The notes below the pieces were generated by a model. That model had not been told where the DNA came from. It saw only the letters and a list, made by a program, of their open reading frames with translations, and ran no database searches. A program made the position numbers and the translations under genes. This document shows positions 23,224 to 33,800 of a DNA stretch of 64,000 bases, one piece after another. This DNA comes from Maea johnstoni (Eukaryota; Annelida; Polychaeta; Spionida; Magelonidae), in assembly GCA_963942565.1 (NCBI GenBank), contig OZ012686.1, positions 58,788,917 through 58,852,916 on the forward strand. The letters are read 5' to 3'. How positions within the stretch are numbered: the stretch's first letter is position 1; each line of letters starts with the position of its first letter.

Positions 23224-25029
23224 ATGAGCAGGAAACCGGTAAGCTGTCTGGATTTGAATTCCTGCTCGGCACGGCAGTTATCAACTTTGCCGGGAATTTC
23301 TACTTGTCTTTCAAACAAGATAATAGACTATCGCCGAAAGAATGATAGGATACATAATTTGGAGGAAATATGGAAAATCCCTGGGGTAACACGAACAGTT
23401 TATCTCCACCTCAAACGATGCACATACATTGAAGGACAAGAACCTGTACCAAATCGATTTGGTCAACAAATTTCGGAATACAAGAGATTTATGTCAAATA
23501 AAAACCCAAGGTTCGTATCTATCAAGGATAAAACACGCTCTGATTACGAGTTGCGAAGCAGATATCATGTACCAATCGCTAGTAAGATGCCGTTATATCA
23601 ACCAGCCAACAAAAAACGCCACCGAAAGAAAACAAGACCTAACTCAGCTTCAACGGTAAGCTATAAGGGTTATGGACCTCCGCCGTCAGATCGCTCTCGT
23701 CCCCAGGACGACAACCGTGATGTACCATTAGTTACCAAAGAAAAACGGTCCAATACCAAGAAGAGACGCTCTACTGGTAAGACTCGCTCCTCTTCAACAA
23801 CCAAACGTAGCAGTAGTAGCAAGGCCTATCCTCGCAGCCACACCAGCTCAAGACCATCCTCCGCAGTGAGCAACAGCGGGAAAGGCGGCGCAGGTCCCTC
23901 AGCAGGGTCAGACAAATCTCCCCCACTGGTGCTAGAAGCATCTCCTAATGGCGGAAGGGTGACGCTTACCTATCAGTTCCTACAAAAACTTATGAAATCC
24001 CCCACTTCAGTAATGTTTCAATTTGAATCAGGATTTGGCAACGCTCAAAAGTCCAAAGCCAACAAGACAAGTACGACGACAAACTCGGTTGGTATACAGA
24101 CTAATCATGTGCAAAACAGCGATAGGCGAATTGGCCCAACCCGCCGCCTCTTGGCGTCACGGACGGAATCTTTCGTCACAGCCAAAGCTCCTGCTGCCGA
24201 AAGCCTTCAACGGCAGCCAAAGAGTGTAGTCGCCGCTAGTGGTGGTAGCGAAACGATCAACAAGAACTCGCCGAGAAGACTCAGTAAAGAAAGTCTGATG
24301 GCCCTAGAGCAACAGGCAGAGAGTCACAAGTCGTCGAAGAAAGAATCCGTTCAGGATTGGCTCAATACAGTCAACCCCAAGCAAGCCACACCCGATCCCT
24401 CGGCGAAATTACGACTGCGGCGAGAGGATGAAGTTCCAAAAGGAGCCAGCGCTGACAAAGTGAGCCGCCGACGTGAAGGTCATCATACCCATAAAAAGGA
24501 AGATCGTGACCACGGCGGCACTACAGGGAAGCTCCTCAAGAGACGAGATCGCATCAAAAGTGGAGTGGTCAGACGGAACGAACAAATGGCAGGTCCTTCC
24601 AAAGATCGGACCCCCAGCGCACCAGTGGCGACGCAACACACTAGGGATGCAGACGAAAAAGGTCAAGAACTTGATGAACACTTTCCACCTAATAACTATA
24701 GGGCTGCTTTGCATAGAGGTCGGCCTTATTCGCACGATGACGATCCGCCAAGCACTGGCTACCGTTTGTCCCCCAGGGGCGTCCCCACACCCGTGAGGAA
24801 AGAGGAGGGTCGCAGACGAAGAGACGTAACCAACAGGGCAGTTCAGAGTGGAACTAGTCCCAGCCCCGCGAAAAAAGAGAGAAACCAACAACACAGCCAA
24901 CAGCAAAGTACCCCTCATCGTCACCATCATCACCATGGTCACCATCACCATAGGCACCACGGCAAGCACCAGCACACAACGCCACCTGGTGGTCGTTCAG
25001 CGGGGCCTAATAATTGCTCAGTTATGTGA
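23224..25029 (+). CDS. Helix-hairpin-helix protein with basic disordered body, His-rich tract and C-terminal CaaX box
   Basis: Single open exon of 601 residues. The start is ATG at 23224 (A at -3); the frame opens further upstream but has no ATG there. Residues 9-68 form a ComEA-like tandem helix-hairpin-helix: LDLNSCSARQLSTLPGIS, then LEEIWKIPGVT about 30 residues later. Such domains usually bind DNA backbone without sequence preference. The rest is Ser/Lys/Arg-rich and probably disordered. One hydrophobic patch is VTLTYQFLQKLMKS (about 245-260), VQDWLNTV is near 376, and a His-rich tract near 564-589. The last four residues are CSVM, which fits a CaaX farnesylation signal (X = Met). EEPD1 also pairs an N-terminal HhH with a lipid anchor, but no nuclease domain is present here. 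I do not recognise an orthologue. Confidence 0.85.
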   Translation: MSRKPVSCLDLNSCSARQLSTLPGISTCLSNKIIDYRRKNDRIHNLEEIWKIPGVTRTVYLHLKRCTYIEGQEPVPNRFGQQISEYKRFMSNKNPRFVSIKDKTRSDYELRSRYHVPIASKMPLYQPANKKRHRKKTRPNSASTVSYKGYGPPPSDRSRPQDDNRDVPLVTKEKRSNTKKRRSTGKTRSSSTTKRSSSSKAYPRSHTSSRPSSAVSNSGKGGAGPSAGSDKSPPLVLEASPNGGRVTLTYQFLQKLMKSPTSVMFQFESGFGNAQKSKANKTSTTTNSVGIQTNHVQNSDRRIGPTRRLLASRTESFVTAKAPAAESLQRQPKSVVAASGGSETINKNSPRRLSKESLMALEQQAESHKSSKKESVQDWLNTVNPKQATPDPSAKLRLRREDEVPKGASADKVSRRREGHHTHKKEDRDHGGTTGKLLKRRDRIKSGVVRRNEQMAGPSKDRTPSAPVATQHTRDADEKGQELDEHFPPNNYRAALHRGRPYSHDDDPPSTGYRLSPRGVPTPVRKEEGRRRRDVTNRAVQSGTSPSPAKKERNQQHSQQQSTPHRHHHHHGHHHHRHHGKHQHTTPPGGRSAGPNNCSVM

Positions 25030-25159
25030 ACTCCGTCTAATTTTCATTGATTTCTCACGCTCTTCGTAAGAACACTATTGTAATGAATGATAGCTCGGTT
25101 GCCACTTGTGAAGCTTTTAAATGGGAATAATACATCATCACTGTAGCAACAAACATTCC

Positions 25160-25165
25160 AATAAA
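25160..25165 (+). terminator. Poly(A) signal of the HhH/CaaX gene
   Basis: AATAAA lies 131 bases after the stop. It separates this gene from the next + strand gene starting near 26841. Between them (25166-26840) there is a poly-C tract near 25415-25432 and no recognisable exon. Confidence 0.65.
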
Positions 25166-26840
25166 ACGCCAAGTGTGGCACTTAAAATGATACTTCTTTC
25201 ACTTATTGTTCGAACAACCGCATAACTTAGTTCTCAACATTTATCAGGCTGTACCGAAATCGGCCTCCTGCCCCCCTTTTATGATGCCAACAAGAAGAAT
25301 AAAATATCATTTATGATATATATAAGCTACTGCCAAAAAGGTCTGGCAATCTAAGTGATAAACTTTGCACTCTCTTAAAATTACAAGTGTTTGATTTCTA
25401 ATTAGCATTTTCAACCCCCCCCCCCTCCCCCCACAAAAAAAACTTTTGTCAGGATGTAATCCCCAGAGAGCACATACCTCAGTAGGGAATAATGTGATTA
25501 ATGGCAATAGTTTTAATTAGATCAACATACTAGTACTTAAGTTTCTACAAATATATTTTATTTTGAGCTTTAAAAAGCTTTTTGTCAAACACGTCTTCAT
25601 ATTTGTCAGATCGCGTAGGAATTCAGGTAGCGGAACTTGGGGCAGTTGTAAACTTTTTAAAAATTATTTTCAGCTTTCCACACATATTGCGCAAGTTCAA
25701 GTCCTATGGGGCTAAATGGTTCTTTAAGATTTAAACATTCTGCTCACCAATCAACCTGTTGTCATAATTGGGCGTTGGTCCTGGTCGTACTGCACAGAAG
25801 TGTATAATTATGACCTATGACGTCTTTTTATCTATTCATCCTTATCTATTTATTCTTGATTTCATTTCAATATTATTTGAGGTGCACCTTTTGTACTTTT
25901 CTCATTCGACTTCGACCGAAGACAATGATGCAACTCAAACATTTTTCATTTGATAAACATGGATATTTCACTCACGTATAGTGCATACGTGGTGCAGTCA
26001 CAGTGTACTCAATGTTTCGCATAGAACATGAATCAAGTTTTCGAATAGTTATTGGTGTATGAATGTGTAAAACAATATTCTTATCTAGATGAATCATTAC
26101 TTAATCACAGTTGGCCTACTGGTAATGATAAGTTCAGGGATGTACCGTATATTTCATCATCGTATGGCAATCTGTGGAAAGTTAACTCAAAAAGGTTTTC
26201 AAACAAAGCAATCAATATACAACATATTCACAGCGGTAGAGAAAATATTTGGTTCAGATAGAGTGAATAGAATTTTAGATGAGAAAGTTTAAAAAGTTAA
26301 AAAGTCTATCTTTTTTGCAGTGAAGTGAAAAAATACATTGTCTATCTTGATATTTCTCAACGCTACCTATTTCACATGTAGAGTGTTATGTACTCTTGCC
26401 CCTGCTCTAGAAATAGAGCAGAAATAGAGTGTGTAGACGTATTGCGCATGCTGGTGTACACAATGTTTACGGAACAACACCATTTTTATATCCAGTTTAG
26501 AACCAACTAATTTTAAATCAATTACGATTTTTAACTGTTTTAAATTATAAATTGAATAACCAACCATTGTTTTTGTTGACAAATACACAGACTTCGAAAT
26601 AAATTGATATGCCTTCTACCTGCCATGATTAGAAAAAGAAGAAGTTTTCAACTGCCATTCCTCATAGCCCAATCCGCATCCCGCATCCCAGGCATATTGA
26701 TGCGTGCGCAATCAATCAGAATTGGCGGCAATTTGAACTGCACGTGTTAAGCGCGTGCACCGTGGCGACGCCGATTATTGCAGCTGCAGGTGCGATTTCC
26801 TGTCAAAATTGGTCCAAGGCAATGTGTTGGGAAATGACCA

Positions 26841-29800
26841 ATGAATTTCTTGTCCAAGAAAGGTAAGGTGCAGCGGAAGTATACCACTACAGGTAAGTTG
26901 ACAAATCGTATACATTGTTATTTTCAGAATGTCCTTGTCCGAGGAGGTTTGCAGCCACCAGAGATGGAAAAAGACATAGATATAGATCTACTTGTTTGCC
27001 GCCAAAAGTGCAACTCTTTACATTTAAGCCTATAGACTACTTGTCGTCTACTTCAGTTTGAAATCAACACTTTCGGTGTGCTAATGGTTTTCGTCTTTTT
27101 TTTCTTTTTGATATGGACGAGGGCTAAGGGTTAACCCTTAGGCTGTTGTTGGCTAATTTGGCCAAATACAAAATGATGCAAAAGACCTGAAAATGACTGA
27201 AACCCTGGCACATGGGTACTCACATGAGAGCACTCAGCGAGAGCTATCCAATGCATACCAACATCACAGAGTTTAGAATCGTTGTGTCCTTGCGCTTAGG
27301 ACTAATGTGGTCTCAGCATTGGAAGGGTTGATAGACAATAGGTATATAAATGGGAGCGTATCTTTAATATGCGGCGCCGGCCACTGGTGGAATGCTCTGT
27401 GTTCAATATAATTTTATGGTGGCACCAAATGTGAAACGAATTACATGGACCTGCTCAGCTTGTGGAGAATTTTTTGGTTAAAATATTTCATCTTATATCA
27501 CAGAGAGCATGTCGTCCTATTCAGCTCGCAGTCCCTCGCCAAATGCCGTTGAAGAAGTTCCTAAAAAGTTCACAGAGGAGAGTCGTAGGGCCTCACTGTC
27601 CGTGCCAGGCACAGCCCCAGCAGCAGCTCCATCTACATCAGCCGCAGTCCAGCCAAGTGCTCAAAGGTATATATGACAGAGTGGGAAGCTCTGTAGGAAA
27701 TCACGGTGTGATTATACGCAGCCTGGGTATTTCATATATACCTGGGATATATTTCACGAAATTCGGATAATCGTGTAAGAGGCCTTGAATAAACTATAAT
27801 ATATAGGTATCTGTTGATACAGATCCAATTCTCAGGTATACATGTAGTGGAACTGTCATTTTGCACGAAAGCGGATTTTGAAACTCCGTGTTCAAAGAAG
27901 GTTCCATCTCTGGAATCTTCGATGGGGCAGGTGTGAACGGCACAAAAAATAAATTCCGCTGGTTTTTCTAAAATAAAATAGCGAATTTTTTTTTTAATTC
28001 CACCGTATTCTTAAAACATCAGATGCTGTTTTTGGAAAAATAAAACGACGGAGAAAATAAATTTATATCTTTTCCGCTGTTTTTGAAAAACAGCAAAAAA
28101 AATTGAATTTTCATTTTTTCTGCTGTTTTTGGAAAAACGGAAAAGAAAAAATTGTTCTGTAGTTTTCCAGAAAAACATGATTTTTTTTTGCCGTTCACAA
28201 ATGCAACATCGAAGACAATTTTCATCTACAAAATGGCAGAAATTAATAACATTGACGTTGTAGCCTTAAAAGAATGATTTCAGTATAGCCTGTTCTTGCA
28301 ATTTTTATGTTTAAGGAGAAAGGTATAGTCAGGTCACTTTCATGACTTTATACATAAACATTTCCTGGTTCGAATTTTTTTCATTCATGGAGAGTGCATT
28401 TAACATATGAATTACATTTATTCAAGAATTTGCGGAGACAAACTATTCCTTTCTTTCATTGAACTGATTTCTTTCCTGGCATTCACTGATAATTCATTTC
28501 TTTAGTGTGCTTTTTTCCAGTCCGGGCAAGGTGAGCAAAGAAGAGAAAGCTGAGCGAGTTCAAGACTGGATACAAACCGTAACCGATGCACCGACCCCGC
28601 CTGAGGTAAGAACGTAACAACTAAGATGCTTGACATTACACACACAACATGTGCTCAATGCCCGTTTGTTTTCAACAACAAACGCATAAGAATATTTCAT
28701 ACATGATTCTTATACTATGTGGGCTGCCAGCAGTGTAGGCTCTTGCCAGTAACGTTTTTCCTGGCGTCGATCGATGAAATTTATGTTTTCACCAAGTATT
28801 GCTCAGGCAGCAGGGAAGTTTTAAGTTGTCTAAGCCCGTTGGCTGTACAGATAATAAAAGCCACCTGAGTTCAAGATTCAACGGTTAGATATTGAAAAGT
28901 CCCGATAGTCCATAGTATTATTTAAGCATGCAAGCAATTGGAAATAATATGGTTCCCATTTACTAAAATGATTCTATTTTTCAGATGAGCAATCTTCCGC
29001 CTGTTGTAGAAGCAGATGCCGAAGCGCAAAGGTAGGACAATTAGCATCCCTCGCAAGCCATATTTAGATGTCATTCTTTGTGTATAAATGGCACTACCGT
29101 ATGCTCTACCTCCCTGGCACTACCTCTCTCATGTTGCAATTTCTATCAATTAAATGGCAAACGGTAGGTAGCATGCACTTATTTAGGCGTGAGTTTTGCT
29201 TTATATATATACTAGTACTATACCCGGGTACTATAGTAGAGCGCATTAAAGCCTGAAAACATGGTCAGCGCGAGTAAGTCTTTAACAAAGCACCCTAGTA
29301 AGCGTCTCCTCCATACATCAAATTCAAATGCTAGAGCGTATTTGGTGACTGCCCACATTTTAATATATCTCGAGGATGACATGACGTATAACTGATCTTT
29401 TGAAGACACATTGCCGAATTAGCAATAACTATAATTATCATGGTTGTTATCGGGACATGAGAGTACGTCACCGTCACCATATGGCCAAACCTGTGTATAA
29501 CGCCTCAATCTCATGCTGTAGACGCACGGGAATCTAAACTGTAATTAAAGTTATGATGGTATGTGCTTTACAGTGCTCCACAGGTAGCTGCAAGTCCCTC
29601 TCCTGTACCGTCATTTACCCTGGCTACTATAGAAGATGATAGTGACGGTAGGTGGACCTAATGCACTGTCACAGTATTATCAAAATATCAAAAAAAGTCT
29701 TAATTTTGAATATCCCAACAGCGGTGATGTGAATTCTGTCATTTAAAATGAGTTATAAAAATGTTTATCTCGCTTGTGCGGTCATCACAATTAGCCATGG

Positions 29801-30777
29801 TGCTAGTCAAGGTATATGTAACTCCCCCCAACTGAGCAATATAGCAATGGAACTACTCAAACAGAAGTTTACGAACAAAATAGGAGAAGATATATAGGTG
29901 AACATTATAACGTATAGAGTAAAGTGTGCAAGAGATAGCGCAAGAAGCTTGCCTTGGGATTGTAAGTTTTACTGTATGTTTCAGACGAGGGCGAAGCGCA
30001 GGAGGTGGTGGATATAGAGAGCAACTATGAATACAAGCCCAGCTCCAAACACGACATCGCCTACCAGACCGTGGAGAAAGTCAGCTTTGTGGCGGAGGCC
30101 AGTGGGTGAGTGCAAGTTTGAACAATAGAGAGATTCCGCTATGTCGTAAACGCCTCCGCGAACGGCTAAGCTTGTACGGAGCCGTAGGCGGAGGCGGGTG
30201 GGTACAAATATAATTCCGCTACGACGGGACTACGGCTACGCCGTAGCTGATTAAAGAAATCAAGTGGCGATCATCTCTGCCAAACGGAGCCTATTTTTAT
30301 ATTTGAAATTTCTATATCAAAACCGGCGAATTTTTTAAAACCGCTTGGTCAATGTTGAGTTAACATATTTAACTCAATGTTGCAATCAATGTTTTTGTGG
30401 ATTATCAATTTAATGACGATGCATCACTTTGCGTGACGTGGCACTATCCTTAGCCGTAGCCGGAGCCGTACACGGGATAGCAGAACTTGCCTATTGACAC
30501 ACGTACATCGTACTCCTGCCTTTTATTTGCGAATGTTTAATTTTGACAGGCAAAATGCGTCGATAATGTCAAATGAATAATATCAATTTTGGTTGGAAAA
30601 TGCAAACCTATCACACATTTATAGGATTTTCCATTAGTTGGAGGATCCTACTACCATTATGTCCATTTTTCTGGTATGTATACTATACCGTGATTTTACA
30701 AATATTTGAATTTTAACTTGTAATATAGTCAATAAAGACAGCATGCATACATACATACATACATACATACATGCATA

Positions 30778-30816
<39 letters not shown>

Positions 30817-33800
30817 ACACACACACCTACACACACACACACACACGAATGCATGTTTACTCTTGCCATTGACAGGCTAGGTCGGCGACCGTCCACGTTT
30901 GGGGAAGCGTCCCATCATAACCTCATGGAGACTGTGCAGCACAATATCGAGCGTCGCCGGAGCTCTGCCATGGCCGAGGAGTTGGGAATTCTCTTGCCAC
31001 CAGGATACGCCAAGTCCCCGGCCTCGCTGCCTGAGAAGTCCATACACAGCCTATTGGGCTCAGAGGGTGAGTACAGGCTTAGAAAGTTGCCAGTGACTTG
31101 GAGTTAGTTGGTGGTTTCCGTTTTCCAACTATTTACAACTCGTATGGCTTGTCATGATTTGGCTCCTATGGAACGCCCAGTGTGCCAAAACCACATGTTT
31201 CTGAAACATGTGAGATGTTTAGGAAACATCACGATATTTCACAAACATCTTACATGTTTACAAGATATCTCTTAATTTTTTGAAGTGATATCACCTAATT
31301 GAGAGATGTTTCGCAAACATCTCTCTTATTTCCGAGCGAAGTCCTGAGCTCGGAATTACATTGCCGCATCTGCTATAGTCGCCGCCATTTTAAAATGGTG
31401 GCGTACGCGCGATCTCGCGGGATCTCTTTGGAAGCGCACCTAGCGTGTGTGTGAATATTAAATAGAGGTCGTCGCTAGACCATTCGTGCCGTAATGTAAC
31501 GATTGATTCCTTTAAATTGTATAAATTGTTTCAAAATACCGTTTTGACCGCATGACCAGGCAACAAATAGCGCTCTCTATTGGCGGACTATGGCACAAAA
31601 ATGACGTCATCGAATCCCACCAAATGACGATTGGCGACATCTACGGGAAAATATCGACACTATAGTCTGTCTGACTCGAGTTTGGCAATCACTTTTGTGA
31701 CAAAACGTTCGAGTTTGCCATCCAAACTTGGCAAACTTCTTTGGAGCGCTACTACGTGTATGTACAAACATACTTTTTGTATCAGCTCCGCAAAATGTTG
31801 ATTTTGCTCATTAGTTCCTATTGTAAAATGTGCACATTGCCGACACTACAACTGAATCTCGCGTGTTTGTCTGTTATGAACAATACAAACACGCGAGATC
31901 GTATTGTTGGCAATGGACACATTTTACAATGGGACCTAATGAGCAAAATCAACATTTTGCGCAGTTGAGACAAAACATATGTTTACACATATACGTAGTA
32001 GTGCTCCTAACATGTTTGCCAAGTTTGGATGGAAAACTCGAACGTTTTGTCACAAAAAAGTGGCAAAAGTGATTGCCAAACTCGAGTCAGCCAGACAATA
32101 GCACCAGTTATGCTGATACACTGCAAAAATGAATTACTGGTCTTTCCGTGGACCAATTTCAATGCGGTTTACGTTGTTAGAACCGCCACAATTAATTCTA
32201 CTTGTCTCTTAATTCAAGTTGAAATTTGTTGCTACTCCTACTGTGTGGTGTTTGCACAAATATAAAGCTTATCATGGAGCTTCCGATATGTTTTCGCGAA
32301 GAGCAAGTAAAGAATGACGTCACGGATATCAAATTCGTAACTTTTTAACTGCATCTGAAGGGGAATGCCAGCGGGGGATCTTGGATTTCACAGGAGGGGT
32401 GTGTGCAATTTGGACCTTTCATTTGACGTAATCCCAGACCATATGAAGGATTGCTCCTTAAACGGAGGAGCTGGTCTACTTCAATTGGCAATATATCTGG
32501 ATCCAAGTTGGCTACAGAGTTGAAATTCATATTTTTGGAAAGCTGGAATTCTCCGTCAGCTTTTTAGCTCATTGATCCCATTGTAAAATTTGCCCATTGC
32601 CAGCAATGACGATCTCGCGTGTTTCTACTGTTGGCAATTGTTGGCAATGGGCAAATTTTACCATTTACTAATGAGCAAAATCAACAATTTGCGGATTTGA
32701 GACAATGAGTATGTTTATACATGCAGTAGTGCCGCAAAGAGGTTTGCCAAGTTTGGAAGGCAAAAAACGAACTTTTTGTGGGAAAAAAGTGTAAAAAGCA
32801 GCTATCCAACACAAGTCAGACAGACTATAGGGGGATACTCCGGGTGAACCCTCCCCCCTGGATCCACCTATAAATGCAGAAATATCATCGAGCTGCGCAA
32901 GCATTTAAAGCTTCGAAATTGTGAAAATCATGAAATCCGAATCTATGCGCACTCTTCCTATCCATGCCAATATCATACAAAGAAAAAAAAAAGTATTTAG
33001 TAAAGCTGCCGCTCGGCCTTTGCGCTTTTGGGAAGCGCGAATTATTTAATGGATATCGCTCAAATATAGTTTTGGCACAATGGCGTCAGGTCCGCCTGGC
33101 GTGTCAAAACCACATATTTCTGAAACATCTGAGATGTTTACGAAACATCTCTGACTTCGAGAGATATCACCTAATTAATTTTGTTGATATCGCGATATCA
33201 CATAATTCAGAGATATTTCCTAAACATCTCTGAATTATGTGATATCATGATATCACCTAAATGTGAGTGATATCACTTAAATACAAGATGTTTCTTAAAC
33301 ATGTACATGTTTAAGAAACATCTTGCATTTAAATGATATCTCTTTTAGTGCCTGATGTATCCAAAAGGGTACTGTCCGAGATATCACGTAAATGAGTGAT
33401 GTTTCGGAAACATGTACATGTTTAAGAAACATCTCACAATTAGGTGATATCACTCAAGTGATACTGTGATATCACTAAAACATGTACATGTTTAGGAAAC
33501 ATCTCTCAATTAAGTGATATCACGAGTGATATCACTTAAATGAGAGATGTTTCTTAAATATCTCTGACTTTATTGATGATTTCTGTCAGACATATCTAGT
33601 AATCAGCGATGTTTCTGAAACATCTCTCATGTTTAGGAGATATCTCTGCATTTAGGTGATATCTCATAAATATGGCGAATGATGTTTAGGAAACATGTAC
33701 ATGTTTCCTAAACATCTCACATGTTTCAGAAACATGTGGTTTTGGCACACTGGGCGTTCCATAGGCTCCTTTATTATGTACAGCAAAGTAACGAAATCGA

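Larger units (their letters stand above)
31167..33763. mobile_element. 2.6-kb palindromic DNA element with nested MITEs
   Basis: The left end TATGGAACGCCCAGTGTGCC and the following ~50 bases (CCACATGTTTCTGAAACATG) are mirrored exactly at the right end. Both sides are flanked by GGCTCC (31161-31166 and 33764-33769), a likely 6-bp target duplication. The segment 33093-33763 begins with another related end and is an array of short palindromes: GATGTTT..AAACATC alternates with GATATCAC..GTGATATC. Two MITEs of a different family sit inside, at 31660-32101 and 32569-32830. No transposase frame is seen. The superfamily is unclear; 6-bp duplications are uncommon. Confidence 0.8.

Noticed and set aside
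24409-24975. 188-codon minus-strand frame under the HhH gene
   Set aside because: It mirrors the His-rich and basic codons of the plus-strand gene; no independent signal.
31741-32265. Open frames inside the hairpin MITE
   Set aside because: They fall in non-coding inverted-repeat sequence and are not conserved in the other copies.
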